Below are positions 37,690 to 50,671 of a stretch of DNA of 64,000 nucleotides, one piece after another; the first letter of the stretch is position 1, and every line of letters starts with the position of its first letter. The notes under the pieces were generated by a model. The model had not been told where the DNA came from. It saw only the letters and a program-made list of their open reading frames with translations, and made no database searches. This DNA comes from Epiperipatus broadwayi (taxonomy: Eukaryota > Onychophora > Udeonychophora > Euonychophora > Peripatidae). Location: assembly GCA_028023455.1 (NCBI GenBank), contig JAQFVV010000043.1:2975483-3039482 (forward strand). The letters are read 5' to 3'. Made by a program: the position numbers and the translations under genes.

Positions 37690-39310
37690 TATACAATGTT
37701 TTGAGTGATATTTATTTCCTGATTCCATTAATGGCCATTCTAGTGGGGATTAAATCAGTGGTCTTTAAGCTGATGAATATTGAATTTAAAGTGATACTCT
37801 CCTTAGTAACTAGACTATTCTATCAAAGGCAAAAGTCAGTAGAAATTTTATATACCCATTTATGACAATCCTCTGATGTCTCCTTTTTTTTATGGTCAAG
37901 ATAATGAATCATTTCCAAACATTATGGATTATAACATTTGATTGACTTATAGAGTTACTTGACATTGTCCATGTGAGCAGCTTCTTTAAATTTTCTTTCT
38001 TTTTAGTTTTTTTTTTTTTTGCCCAATATTTTTTTTCCCTGTTGAACATTGGTACATGTATGTTCTATTACTTCAAATATATGTTTTTCCTTCTCTAATT
38101 ATTACTTTGTGTTCTTTTAATTGCTTTTTAATGGATGCCTAGTTTTAATGATATATTTACATGTTCTGTGTTAGACTTTTCTTTTTAATCACTGGCTTTT
38201 GAATTTTTTTTTTCTCCTCTGAATAATAATTATTGCTCCATTTTCATTTTTTGCATGTATAAGCTGAGTATTTTCTTGTTTGTATGGATTTTCTATGAAC
38301 CATAAATAATTTTGTTACGTGAGAAGGCCAATTTTTGTTCCAATTTTATTGATAATTTTGTTGAAGAGAAATCTTATTGATGCATATCCAGTGTGTTTAT
38401 AATAGTACATCATCTAGCCATACAAAAAGTATATCATCAACATTTTGATGGAGATGAAGTAATATTTATAGATGCGTGCTTTCAAGTTCTTTTATGCAAC
38501 TGTTTCTGAATAGGGATGACAATGTTGAACCTATAGCTGTTTCTTGATTTTGTTGGAATAATTCTATATTGTATTAAAAGTATGTGGTTGTTATTCAGAA
38601 TGTTAAAAGTTCTATTGTGCTATCAAAGGAAAAAATATTATGTTTCATAAATTATTATCTTCATTTAATCGTTTTTCTACAATAGACAATGCTTCATCAC
38701 TGAGTTCATTTGTGAATAGACTTTTCCACATCAAATCATACCAAGGTATCTGTCAGTTCTTTCTATTTCATGTTTTTGATTACTGTCATTTCTTGGATAC
38801 CAAAGGACTAATAACCTAAAAATGAAATGTGATATATTTTGCTATTAACGAATTTGTAAAACTAACAATAAGTCATAATGGAATATGACTCCTATTGATT
38901 TATTTAGATTATAGAAATATAGAATTTTGATGAAATATATTACTAATTTTTTTTTTTTTTTTTAATTTTAGTAAAATACTTGCACACTTTCTGAGTAATG
39001 TTTGTAGCTTTCTTTAGTAGCTTGTATAACATTTTTTAGCATTTTTTTTCTTTTGGACTGTGTTGTGTAAAGCTATCTTATTTTGTTATTATAATTGGTA
39101 ATATTTATTACAACTGCAGCATTGCTTCTATCAGTAGGGAGAATGATTATAGATTTGACTATAGCATATTATGCAGAGAGAAATAAATAAAAAGAATAAA
39201 ATTTAAAGTAGTTACTCATACAACAATGACAAATATTTCACAAGCCAACCTAATGTGATAATTTATAATGTTTGGAAGCCACTCATTTGATCTTGCCTTA
39301 TCTTAGTCTT
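37690..39310 (-). mobile_element. Penelope-like element with reverse transcriptase
   Basis: On the minus strand the reverse-transcriptase core can be followed between about 38780 and 38270. SLFTNELSDEALSIVEKRLN (the PLE S-L-F-T-N block) is followed by YNIELFQQNQETAIGSTLSS (F-x-Q-x-x-G-T-A-M-G-S-P-L-S block, mutated) and QNVDDILFVW (the Y-V-D-D active site, tyrosine lost). The 3' region at 37690-38060 matches the 18.4/35.5 kb copies. A short piece at 39160-39310 repeats this 3' region in the opposite orientation, so the body is flanked by inverted end copies. Dead by stops and frameshifts. Confidence 0.8.
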
Positions 39311-39314
39311 ACTA

Positions 39315-39450
39315 AATAAATGATTGAATGGCTTTATTACTTAGAAGTTCATAAGAAGTTCAAGTGCTGGAGGTGTTGGAACCGAATTCAATCCATGAAT
39401 CTTACATTCCAGAATCTGCCACTGCATGAACTATGTAGGAGTCTCTTCTT
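39315..39450 (-). mobile_element. tRNA-derived SINE, minus strand, diverged
   Basis: On the minus strand this unit ends AGCACTTGAACTTCTTATGA, then AAGTAATAAAGCCATTC, the tail of the SINE family (compare 33800-33852), preceded by TTGAATTCGGTTCCAAC in the B-box position. The A-box is poorly preserved. Confidence 0.65.
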
Positions 39451-39634
39451 ATTAACTTATATATACATATATATTTATTTATTGTACATATTTTATTGGA
39501 AGGAAAAATGGATTGGACAAATGGATAGATGTATGGCTTTGTGGGCATGTATGTTTTATTTATAACTGTCATACATTGGTAACCGTTTTATGTAACCAAA
39601 TGAAGTATGAAAGATAAATATATATCTGTTATAT

Positions 39635-41675
39635 TGTATAACGATCGAAATGAAAGTGAAGATCGAATCTAACCGCAAAAACAATATCTGCAACTACCAG
39701 GGCGCCATCTAGGCATTTGAGCCTAGAAAAATTTATAAAGTAGGCAGATACGCGCTGTTAAGATTCCACTTTATTTAAATATTCCGATCGTTAGCCCAAG
39801 TCACTAGCTCAGTGGAGACGCAGAGATAAAAATCTATATCTTAATTTATATCTTAAAGATCAATAAATAAAAGCCACTGCCAGAAATTAACACATAAAAA
39901 TATTTATTTACGCACATATAAAATAACATTTAAATTTTGAGGAATAAATTCAACATTTTAGATTTTTCTATTAATCTTTTAATTTTACATTTAACTAAGT
40001 TTCAATGAGTTTAATATTTTATTTAGATAGTCAAGTATGAATAGACTACATAGATCTGCATTTGAAAAGAAAATATTCTTCCCTGATTTAACCCTAGGCA
40101 ACAAATTTCGCAATCAACTGGCGCCAATCCATCTGATACATTCATGTATTCAATGTAGCATGATACGACAACACAAAATACTATACTGTCAGGAAAGTAC
40201 ATCTGAACAGTAAGTAGAATTAGAGAAGACATTGACTCTCCACCAACAGGAATGTGACATCTGTTGGCAAGTAGAACAATAAACAAAAAACTCCATAGGA
40301 ATGGACTGCGGTCTTCTGCCGACTTACAAACCCATCCATAGGCAAACAGAAGGTGTGTGGCATATATATGCAATCCTGCCCGTAGCGGACCTCATACTAC
40401 ATCTACTAATTACACAAATATATTCAATCCATTGAGCCAATTCAACCACGAAACGAATAACCTAAGATTACCCTCCCTTAATATAACTTTACAAAACTAT
40501 ATAGCCAATCACGCCCGACTTAAATTTAACATTTAGATACGTTCGCACAAATGCATTTTATAAAATTTGTTTTAAAATGTTGAGTACAGATCAGCTGCAC
40601 AGATTCCACGGTCAAAAACATTCCAAATTAAACACAACCGATCAAAATACAAAGTCATCGATAAACGTCACTTGCATAGGGAATATACAAATCCCATTAG
40701 CATTCATCGTAAGATGCTTGCAGTGATTTCGTTGACCCATATATTCTAATCGAATATGAAAACCACAACATAATCAACCGCTAACGAATCTATGCACGTC
40801 TATACCCAATTTAAATGTAATGCATTTAATAATTTCTACAATAAATATTACTACAAATAAAAAAAAAAAAATGGAAATGATTTTAGCAAAACTTAACTAT
40901 ATAAATTTAAACAATCAATTATTAATTTGAAAATCAAATAAGAGTTCATTTTAAAATTTAAATTAGCTGAATCTTTAAAAAAAAATCACTGACGAAAGTT
41001 CTTAATTACTTTTTTTGTTTGTTGTTAATTTGTAAAGTTCATAGCTCACGGTAGAAGAGTCCAGGTTTCTGCTTTTAATTCCCGCGACGCCTCCATTGGA
41101 AAATAATGTTCTGGAGATGGCAATAGCTGGTTCAAGTTATCACAGTCTTTTCATTTTTCCTTTTTAAATAGAGTGTGGTATGTGCGTCCTACCACCTCTC
41201 AAACACACCGCGCTGGAACTCAATATTTCTCTTTTTATAGTTTATCCCCAGATTGAATGAACAAAGACGTCACTAATCCAAATTTTCGTTCGGGTCCGGG
41301 CTGAGGCTTGGTGCTTCCATTGGTCAAGCTAATTTCTTTTTATTTTCTTATCTATCTTTCATCAGATCATTTTAATTATACAAGAGCCCGAAGCTAGCTT
41401 GCTTTTCAAACAATTTATAAACAATCATTTCCATTTACAGATTACATTAATTAATACCTGTTTTTATTTTTAAATCTTGTACTTTTTTATAAAAAAAGTA
41501 CGTTCAAATACTTATTTGTTTTTTTAAAAAAAAATATTTTTAAAGTTTGGCCTCTGTGCGAATGTATATACGTTTAACAATATTTTAATTTTAGCGTTTA
41601 GTTTTTTACTTTTATTTGCGAACTTTTAAGTTTTTATTTTAAATTAATGTAACGACATATTTATATATCGTTACA
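39635..41675 (-). mobile_element. LTR-like element A, about 2.04 kb, probable solo LTR
   Basis: Its ends read TGTATAACGATCG and TATCGTTACA, giving the TG...CA termini with short inverted repeats usual for LTRs; in minus orientation it starts TGTAACGATATA. It shares landmarks in the same order with 55151-57085: GGCGCCATCTAGGCATTTGA, AAAATTTATAAAGTAGGCAG, GCCACTGCCAG, a TCTACATAGAT block, ACAGGAATGTG, GCGGTCTT..CTGCCG, and the CGTTACA end. It is GC- and CpG-richer than its flanks. No gag/pol is present and no clean target duplication is seen, so the solo-LTR reading is a best guess. The frame at 40023-40373 shows no known domain. Confidence 0.6.
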
Positions 41676-41679
41676 ATTG

Positions 41680-43430
41680 ATCACTATTTATGGGCTGGTT
41701 CAAACAAATTATTAAATATTTTATTGAACAGAGATCCTGAACTTGATTTTCAGTTGATAAATAGAATGATGATGATCAAACCTTATATTCCATTTTATAA
41801 AGATTATATTGAAAAAAGACTATAATTTCTGATTATCATCAGTTTCCAACTACTTGGTTAAACATCACATTTTTAGTATTTTATTTGTAATCAGGATATA
41901 ACAAATAGGTTTCTAAGCAGCACTTTGCTTAAGTCATAATATCTTCATGCCTTTCCAAATTAACACAGCAAAATATTCTCTAGGCTTATTGTAAATGTTA
42001 AGATGTAAGAGTTATTTTTATAATTAGAAAAAAAATTTCAATAGAAGAGTCTTTGTAATTTTGTATATATAAAGAGATGTATCATTAAAGCAGTTTTTAT
42101 TTTTAAAATAAAACAACTCATCAAACTTCCATTTTTAAAGATTTTTTAAAAAATATTGTTTGTAATTGTAATATTAAAATAATAGATTTTTAAATTGATT
42201 TCTTAAAGTTGTATATTTTTTTAAGTAAACAAACTCTTTAACAGGACTTAAACTATTTCTTTTGTCATTCAAAATAATTTAAATATCAGAAATATTTGAA
42301 ATCAAATTACATATATATTAGCAAGGTTTTTATTTTTATCAGTGTATCTTTCACCTTAGATCGTTCCTACACTTCAAGCTGATTGTGAAGTAACTGTAAT
42401 TATATTCAAATTATTTACACCTGAAATTCATAAATGAAAATATTTTAAGAATTCATGTCTATTTTTAGTAAATGATCAGAAAATTCTATTTGCTTTAATT
42501 CAATATACTTAACAGAATTAATATATTTGGACATAAATGTTATTAAATCAGAACTGAGAAATAAAATATAGATTTCTAGCTATGCTTCAGAAGTAAAGCT
42601 TTCCTACTTTTAGGTGGAAAATTTAATTTACACATAATATTTATAGTACTATTTTTTGGAACAATTAAGTCCTGAATATACTGCCATACCATCAATTCGC
42701 AAAGTCAAACTCAGAGAATCATTTTAACAGATTTCTAAATAATGTTAACTTTTTCATGTCAATGCTAATTTATCAGTTAGTCAAAAGATAGCCAATATCT
42801 AACTTTTATTATATTTCCATGGTGCTTAAATTAATTATTAACATTTGAAAGGGTGAAACTTTAAATTCCCAATGATTTTTGTATCTTATTTATCAAACCA
42901 GCTTATAGTTTCAAATAATAACCAAGATGTAAATTCATAATAATATTAACACTTCTGTAAATAAATTATAGTTATTAAATATGTAGCATTGTTAATAGGT
43001 CTTATTCATAGAGGAATTAAATTTAAATATGCTACCATAATAATACTTCATTTGTCAAACACAGAGAGCCATTTCAATAAGTTTGTAAATAACATCTGCT
43101 TTTTCATAATAATGCAAATTCATATTTTGTTTAATTCGTTAGATAGCATTGATATGAAAAAGTGTGTTTTATTTATAAGTTTGTTAAAATGGCCTTTCAG
43201 AGTTGACTTATAAATTATTGCTATGGTAGTACATTTGGATTTAATTGCTCTATGGATAAAATTATGTACTATCATTACTATATATTTAACAGCTGTAATT
43301 TGTTTACAGGATTACTACAATTATTTCATATATATATATATTGAAATGAATATTTTATGATATATATTTTCAGGAATAACCATGTTTAATAAAATAAAAT
43401 TAAAATAAATCTATGGTGTTTCAATAAGAT
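41680..43430. other. Unassigned AT-rich DNA
   Basis: No gene was recognised; the frame at 42989-43213 is AT-compositional. A phrase at about 42325-42370 (TTTCACCTTAGATCG) resembles one at 49615-49650 (TTTTCACCTTAGCTCAA), a possible dispersed repeat. Confidence 0.4.
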
Positions 43431-43442
43431 AACATTTATTGT

Positions 43443-43685
43443 CAACTGGGTGGGAAAAAAAAGTAATCACGTGATCTGTGTTGTGTGGATGTTATATCAT
43501 GTAGTTGTTGAATAGTTTGATTTGCATTTGGCTTTATTTTTATATAACCAACTATTTAGAAGAGTTTTTTTAACTCACATGAATATAAAAATTGCCAAAT
43601 ATAAATCAAACTATTCAACCACTGCATGATACAATTCCATCTACTACAATCATGTTATTATTACTATATTTTTTTCACCCAATTG
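43443..43685. repeat. Foldback element, 243 bp
   Basis: The ends are CAACTGGGTGGGAAAAAA and TTTTTTTCACCCAATTG. The arms (about 43443-43530 and 43593-43685) pair almost throughout, including TTGAATAGTTTGATTTGCAT with its complement. No coding capacity. Confidence 0.8.
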
Positions 43686-44007
43686 AGGCTGTGTTATATT
43701 ATTAAAAAGTTCGGTTGATTTATTTTAGCTTTATTTTATTAAATATAGTTATTCTCGGAAACAAGTATCATAATATATATATATAGTTTAATGGAAATTT
43801 TTTCAGTTTAAAGAATTACAAAAGAAATTTAATGTTTTTCAGAAAAAGAGATGCCATGTCTTGCAGTGGGCTATGTAAGACTATTTTATTTTAAATTTTA
43901 CTTATAATACTTCCGAAACATGTTTTGTTACTTTGAGCTAAGACAAATAAGCGAGGGCATATTTTTAAAAGATTAATAAATTAAGCTCTGTTTATGTATT
44001 TATTTCA

Positions 44008-44056
44008 TATCATAGAACATTCTCATATATTAGTATGAGAATGTTCTGTGATATGT
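44008..44056. repeat. Short perfect-type hairpin
   Basis: CATATCATAGAACATTCTCA and its near-exact complement are separated by a few bases. It is an isolated 49-bp palindrome. Confidence 0.8.
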
Positions 44057-44059
44057 TTA

Positions 44060-45500
44060 TAATCCTATATGTTACATATTCAAGCAGTAGTAAAACTTAT
44101 TTATGTTCTGTTGAAATTCCTACTGTAATTTGTTACACACACACACCCACACATTTCAATAATCAGCCATGAAATAATATATTTCAGAATCAAATATTTG
44201 TATAAATAATTTTGACTTTTAACTACAGTCATTATTATTTAAGCAAAATTTCAGTTATTTATATATACTGTGTATATATGATCAAGTGAAGTGCATCTTT
44301 GCATAGTATTTAGTGAATTTACCTTCCATGTTCTTGACTTTTTAAATTCAGATCCAAGCCAAGTAAAAATTGAAATTTTTTTAAATGACAGGCAGGCTTT
44401 ATTTTCATATTTATCTGTTTTACAGTCTCTAACCTACTTATCCAATTATTGATTGGTAAATGCATATCTAACAATTATTGGTTAGAGGATAAATTAAGGA
44501 AGGAATATTTTAAACTTTGTTCACTAGTTTGATTACTAAAGCCTTTTTATTATTTTTTTGTGCATACTTTTGAAGAGATCTTTACTTAGTAGAGGGCTTT
44601 TAAAACTGTATTATTTACCTATTTAATTAATTGCCAAAGCCATTATCTTTTTTTCCATGAATTTAATTAGAATTAAAATTAAACGAATGTAATGATCTTA
44701 AGTTATTTTGTAATAATTATAGTAAGCAATAGTTCTTTTTTTATTATTATTATGTAAATATAAAGTATAAATAAGCATCATTAAATATCTATTAAATTAT
44801 TATTATTATTTTGTACTATTTAGGTTAATTTTTTTTTTTACTCTATGTAAATAAAATGTATTTAAGAGAACATTAATTTTTTATTACTTTAAACAATTAA
44901 AGTATATGTGTTCAAACATATCATGTATGTGAATTCAAGACTTTACTTATCAGGTTTAAATATAATTATTGTTTTTTAAGTTTGATTTATTTAAATTACA
45001 TATATAGAAAACTTTTTTAAAATGATAGCACTGGCAGCTAATATATCAGAGTTAATTGTTTATTTATGTATTTGATTGGTGTATACATCTTCAAGTTGAA
45101 AACATTATATTTGTATATTGAAGGAAATGAAAAGAGTGCCTTAAAATATAATTGTAAAAAATGTAGAATTAATATTATTTAACAAATTTGAATTTGACAA
45201 ATAAAACTGTACAGGAATTTGTTATATTGTTATATTTTCCTAATCAGGAGAAAAATCTGATTATTGTTAAGTTTTGATATTTTATATATAAAACTGCTTG
45301 ATAATTGAGTAGTATAATTTATTGTGAATGTTCATGGTTTCATTTGAAAATTGAAAAAATAAAAATAAACATTATTTATAATAAATTTGTCTTTTTATTT
45401 ATTTATTTATTTATTTTAAGATGTAAAACTCAAAGATATTCTTTGTTATATATTGAAGTAGATATTTCATATCTATTTGATAGTTGGCCATACAATCTCA
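44060..45500. other. Unassigned AT-rich DNA
   Basis: No gene or confident repeat was seen; a short CA/AC microsatellite lies at about 44136-44152. Confidence 0.5.
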
Positions 45501-45512
45501 CACATGAGAAAG

Positions 45513-45745
45513 TTGCTTATAACACTTCTTCCATATTCACTTCAATGCAAACAAATTTTCTTAAACTTCTTTATTTTTCTTACAGTTTCGATTGTCCAGC
45601 AGTCTTCATCAGAGCTCAATCTTCTTGTCTGCTTTAATTAGAGCTCTGATGAAGACTGTTGGACAGTCAAAACTGTAAGGAAAATAAAGAAGTTTATGAA
45701 AATTTGTTTGCATTGAAGTGTATATGAAAGAAGTGTTATAAGCAA
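45513..45745. repeat. Foldback with hammerhead-like motifs, 45.6 kb
   Basis: The arms at about 45513-45616 and 45641-45745 are reverse complements around a 24-base loop. Each arm has the core CTGATGA (minus 45606-45612; plus 45646-45652), then a five-base-pair hairpin (GACTG with CAGTC, perfect in the plus copy), then GAAA in the minus copy and AAAA in the plus copy. CTGATGA, stem, GAAA is the conserved core of hammerhead ribozymes. However, an extra A follows CTGATGA, and stems I and III are not convincing, so self-cleavage is doubtful. A relative lies at 33600. Confidence 0.7.
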
Positions 45746-45749
45746 TATG

Positions 45750-46905
45750 TATATGATTATATGAAGATATGCAAAGAAAGTGAAAGAGAAGAATAAGAGA
45801 GTATAGATGAGAAAGTTGGTTTCTAATAGTATATGAAGCAGTGTAAAAAAGTAGTTTTAAAATGCTGTAAAATGGAATTAACAAAGATAATATTTCATGA
45901 GGGGGGGGGATACTGTAACAAGTTAATTTTGTTAGCAATAGATGAAATACTAAAAAAAAAAAAATAAATATAAGTATATCATTATAAGAGTGAATGTAGA
46001 ATGAATGAGTAGAGTTTTGCATTACTTGAAAAAAAAAAAACACAAAGAGATTAGGCAGGCAGATTTACTAGAAAACAGATCTAAAATTAATAAATTAGTA
46101 AAATAATTAAAGCCTTTACATTTTCAGTTTAATAAAAAAAAACAATTAAGGAGATTAAAATAAATTTAGATTACATTATATATATTTTTATAGGGTTGGA
46201 AGTTGGAGAGTCATTTTTTTTTAATGAGTAGATTCAATTAAAATTTGTAGTTTATATTCTAAAATAAGAATTACCTTAAGAAGATAATTATAAGAAAACA
46301 TTCTAATTCACAGTAAGTGTAGTTTTTATAAGGTGATAAAACAAAATAAGTAAGGTCCCAAAACATATATATATAAAGCTATGTGTTTTTTGAAAGGAGT
46401 TTTGAGGCTGGTCACTATAAAAGTGCAAATTAATTTCAATGGCTAGAAGCTTAGAACTGTCACCAAGTGTATGAAATCCACCTTGCAGCTCATTTTTTTT
46501 GCCTATAGCAATGCAGAAGGATCTGTTATGAGAACTATGAATCCAGCTATGGTGAATATTTATTCCAGAAGATTTAATAAGCAAAATTGTAAGCCAGAAG
46601 GAAAATTTTTCATGAGGAAATCCTAGGACATAAAGAAGTTATCTTGTATTATTCGAACCTGATAAGAAGCTACATAGGAATTTCTGTCGTCCGTCCCCCC
46701 CCCCCCCCCCAAAAAAAAATAAAAAACTTCTTCAATGTGGTTACTCCATCATAAATTATTTGAAACGTATTTTTTAAAAAAATCTTTTATAATTCATTAA
46801 CATTGCTTTGTTAAAAACTAATGTTTGTTATTTTAAGAACTTTTAAAAATATTTTGCTCTGTTGTCATAAATATGTATATATCTGTATAATAATTATTAT
46901 TATTT
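45750..46905. other. Unassigned AT-rich DNA
   Basis: A G run at about 45901-45909 and a C run at about 46694-46710 stand out. The minus frames at 45609-46043 and 46303-46584 show no recognisable domain; the first overlaps the foldback arm. Confidence 0.45.
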
Positions 46906-46907
46906 TA

Positions 46908-47049
46908 TCTTAAAAATTCAAGTGTATCAGTGTTATGAGATAGTGTGGAGAGTGGTGGATCTTGTGAAAGTCTGTGCTCATATACCCTATATATTACATA
47001 TATAGACACAAGTATATAATAAGCCTGTGTGTTTCAGTTCTTAAAAATT
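46908..47049 (+). mobile_element. 5'-truncated copy of the 52.3 kb element, with 11-bp TSD
   Basis: The 120 bases at 46919-47038 match the last part of the unit ending at 53166 (CAAGTGTATCAGTGTTATGA, AGATAGTGTGG, ACATATATAGACACA, AAGCCTGTGTGTTTCAG). They are bounded by TCTTAAAAATT at 46908-46918 and 47039-47049. A shared 3' end with a variable 5' end and a target-site duplication is the signature of retrotransposition. The hammerhead-like portion is not included in this copy. Confidence 0.85.
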
Positions 47050-50000
47050 ATTGTAAATTGGTGATTGTAACATATATATATAAAAGCAAATGATTTGTTT
47101 TATAATAGATTCAAAATAATTATGCAAATTTGAGACAAAGTTTAATTTATTTTTATAATTAAGAGAGTGTAGAAAACAAATCGTTTGTTCTTTTATTTAA
47201 AAAAAGAAAGCATAAAACTGTAATAATGTTTTAAATTATATTACAATTCTAAGATTTACATAGAATAGTAGCACAATAATCATAATAGCAATATACATTA
47301 ACATTTACAGTGGGATGTGCACATACAGAAAAATATTAAAATATATAAAAAATGGCTAAGAATTAAAATAAAATACAGCATGGTTATCCACTTTAATTTC
47401 AATTAAGAATATAAAATATTTACTTATCTCAGTTATGATCGACTATTGCCTTGTATGAAAATTTAGAACCTTGGGTTAATGAACGTTGAAGATATGCTTT
47501 TGTTTTGAACTTTATTATTCAGCAGGTGCTATTTATGAGCTTTTGTTTGTAGGCGTATATTCAAAGAACTTTGTATATTTAAAAATCAAAGCACCTTGAT
47601 AATAAAAATATTATTTAATAAGAGGTACAGATCCAGAGATGACCTCCTCTATTAATTATTAATTTTATGAAGATTTAAGCTATATTATGTGTACTTATAT
47701 GAGAGGTTACTTTGGAGATGTTCTGTAGACAACTTTTTCAATAAGATATGTGCTGTCTGGGAATTTAAATGTCATTAAATCAATATGTTACTGCTCTAAG
47801 AGTCATGCACATTTGAAATCTTATCCCATATGCATTAAATGTAATTCATTTATGGCAATCAATGCTCGATCATATTATATTAAATGTTGTGATTTATATG
47901 AGTAATATTTATAGATTTTGATCATATTGAAATCTTGGACATTTTTCTGAATCTTTCTACATATGTTTGTGAAACATAAGAAAATATATTTGATAAATAA
48001 GATCAATCAAGAAATACATTACTTGCTATTAATTTTAAAAATGGTGGTGGTAAGATTAATGTTAACAAGAATACAATTTAAATTAGAAGTCTATTAGATG
48101 AATATATATTAAAAAAGTGAATTATTAGTTATTGTATTATTAAATGTTAGGAAAATATATTTAATAAAGAATAATGAATTTTAAGTTACATAAAATGTCA
48201 TTTATAATAATGTTGGAGATTTGACACAAGGATATATAAAATATTGTAAATTATTTAATTATTAATCTGTAAATAAATTATTTTTTATCATTATTTATTA
48301 AATACTATTAGAATTTAATTCATTATGCAAGTTGTCCATCATAACAAATTTCATGGTAAACCATCTATGAATAATTTATATGATCCTTGATATTGGATAG
48401 GTATTATAAATCCATGATGTTGCATTGACCAGTTTAATCATAGACTTTATGGAGCATTATCATAAGGGGAAACTTATAAAGAAAATATTCATATATCTTC
48501 TTAGTTATAGAGATAAGAATATTCCTACAACCATTCCTGTTGATGCTTATCAGGTAATGTCCAGATAGTAATGATAATGATCATCATCATTAATTCAAAC
48601 TTGAAGTTTAGAGTAAATATTGCTATTGTAATATTATTATGCTTATTTCATGATATAAAATTGTACATTCAGAAATGTTTACAACGATCATTTTGGATAC
48701 CCAAAGTAGCAGCCTCATTTTATTAAGTTTAGTATTATATTAAATTGGTGTGAGCAGTTTTGATGGATATAAAACAAATCATGAATAAATAATAAGCATC
48801 CAATTACCCTGAGATAGCTTACAATACTTTTTTTCAATAAGATAAAAACAGAGCAAAGCAACTGAAGGCAGAAAGAAAAAATGGTAGGATGACTTATCAA
48901 GTTACAAATGGATCCAAGGAAAGATGTAAAGCAGTTTCTGGGAAATCCAGTTAAATAATTAATCTAATGAATTTGTTGAGATTTAAAGAACATCTTTAAA
49001 TCAAGGAAGAGAAAACACAATGTGAGAGGAACTGAAAGGAGATCATATTATTACAGAAGATGATTTTTGAAACAAGTCATGAAGGAGATGGTCTAAGGGA
49101 AGAAGGAGCTATGGAGACTTCAGAAATAGTGATAATTGGATAAAAAAGAATATAAATAAATGAAAGAAAATAGCAATTGTAAGGTTGTAAAAATATCTGA
49201 AAAGAAGGCTGTAATATGAAGTCAAAAAAAGTTGAATACCATGATATTTTTTATCAGTATACTCCGGATTTCAGTGATCAATTTAATACTGAAATTAGTG
49301 ACTGAAAATACTTTTCTATTACTATAACTATAATCAAATAAACTGTGCTGTTATTTATTAATACATGCAGGAACATTTCTGGTACAGTTATTCTCTTTTC
49401 ATTTATAAACTATTTACTCATCTTTCATAATTATACTAATTGAAAGATCTGTCATCATCTAGTAAACTTATTATAATTGGTGACTATGATAAAATAATAT
49501 ATAATTCACATACTGATCTAGTTTTAACAAATGAAAGAAGAAAAAAAACATTAAATAAGACAACTTCATTTATTATTATTATACTTATCCCAAATATATT
49601 TTAAAGTTTTGCTCTTATCGGTGCATTTTTCACCTTAGCTCAATCATATCACAACCATCCATTACTTCTCTCCATTTTGGTTTTTGACAGACTAAAAAGT
49701 TGGATATGAATTATTTTCTAATATATTACAAAATACCTAACATACTCTATGTATAACTTATTTTAATGATTGAGTTTATGAATAAAATCGATCAAAATTG
49801 TTCTGTACAATATAGCACAATGGTAGCCAAAAATTCTAGGATCATTTCTTAGCTGAGTGAAGTAAATAAAAAAATATACTCAGACTAATTAAATTTTTTA
49901 AATGCTCAGTTTTAAACTGGGGTGCATAATCTTGCCTATAACTAACCATATTATTTTGATATTGTAAATATTATTAAATGATATGATAAACTATGACTGA

Positions 50001-50136
50001 CAATATTAAGGAGTTTTTGTGTGATCATAGTACATTTCTAAGTTTAGTACTAATGTTTATACTTCTGTTGCCAAGTATGTAAATTCTTGATCTTTAATTA
50101 TTAATTAATATTGACTTTTTTACTTCATTTGTATTT
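47050..50136. other. Unassigned AT-rich DNA
   Basis: About 3 kb without a recognisable gene, RNA or repeat; the frame at 48715-48900 is compositional. Confidence 0.5.
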
Positions 50137-50338
50137 ATAATTCAAATTTGCATATGGTTATTTGTCTTCATAATGAAGTGGTTTTTTTCTTCTTTAGATC
50201 CTAAAACTGAGTGCACTTTCTGTGAAGTTCACCATGATAATGGTTAACTTCATCGACAGTGCATTCAGCATTAGGTTCTAAAGAAGACAGAAATCACTTC
50301 ATTATGCAGATGGACAAATGTATGCAAATTTGAATTAT
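50137..50338. repeat. Palindromic repeat family member 3, about 202 bp
   Basis: This is a near-perfect palindrome. ATAATTCAAATTTGCATA at the left pairs with the right end, and inner GAGTGCACTTTCTGTGAAG pairs with CTTCATCGACAGTGCATTC. Its core phrase (GTGCACTTTC, then ACCATGATAATGG) relates it to the copies at 4570 and 7155. No coding capacity. Confidence 0.85.
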
Positions 50339-50671
50339 TAATGGAATACATTTTTGAAACCATGCAGCATTTTCATGATATATGAAACTATATATGTATA
50401 TATTTTTTACTTACTATATCTTTGAATAGTAAACTTAATACACAGACATATTTAATCTTAAGAAATAACCCTAATTTCTTTATTTTTTCCCTTATTGATC
50501 ATTCCAAACTGGATAACTATCTTTTAAAAAAATAAAAACATACATATAATATCCAAGATTTAATCGAATAACATATAATTGTATGATCAACTATTAAGGG
50601 TATCATGATATCACATGATCACCATTTCTTATGCTTGCTTATAACTGTTATTAAAACAGGCAAAACTCACT

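Noticed and set aside
40023-40373. 116-codon frame in LTR-like element A
   Set aside because: The matching region of element B does not keep the frame open, so selection for protein is unlikely.
44008-44056. Hairpin as a transcription terminator
   Set aside because: This is animal-type DNA with no upstream gene; a palindrome alone is no evidence for termination.
46303-46584. 93-codon minus-strand open frame with a less biased composition
   Set aside because: No recognisable motif, no second copy, no splice or start context to support a gene.
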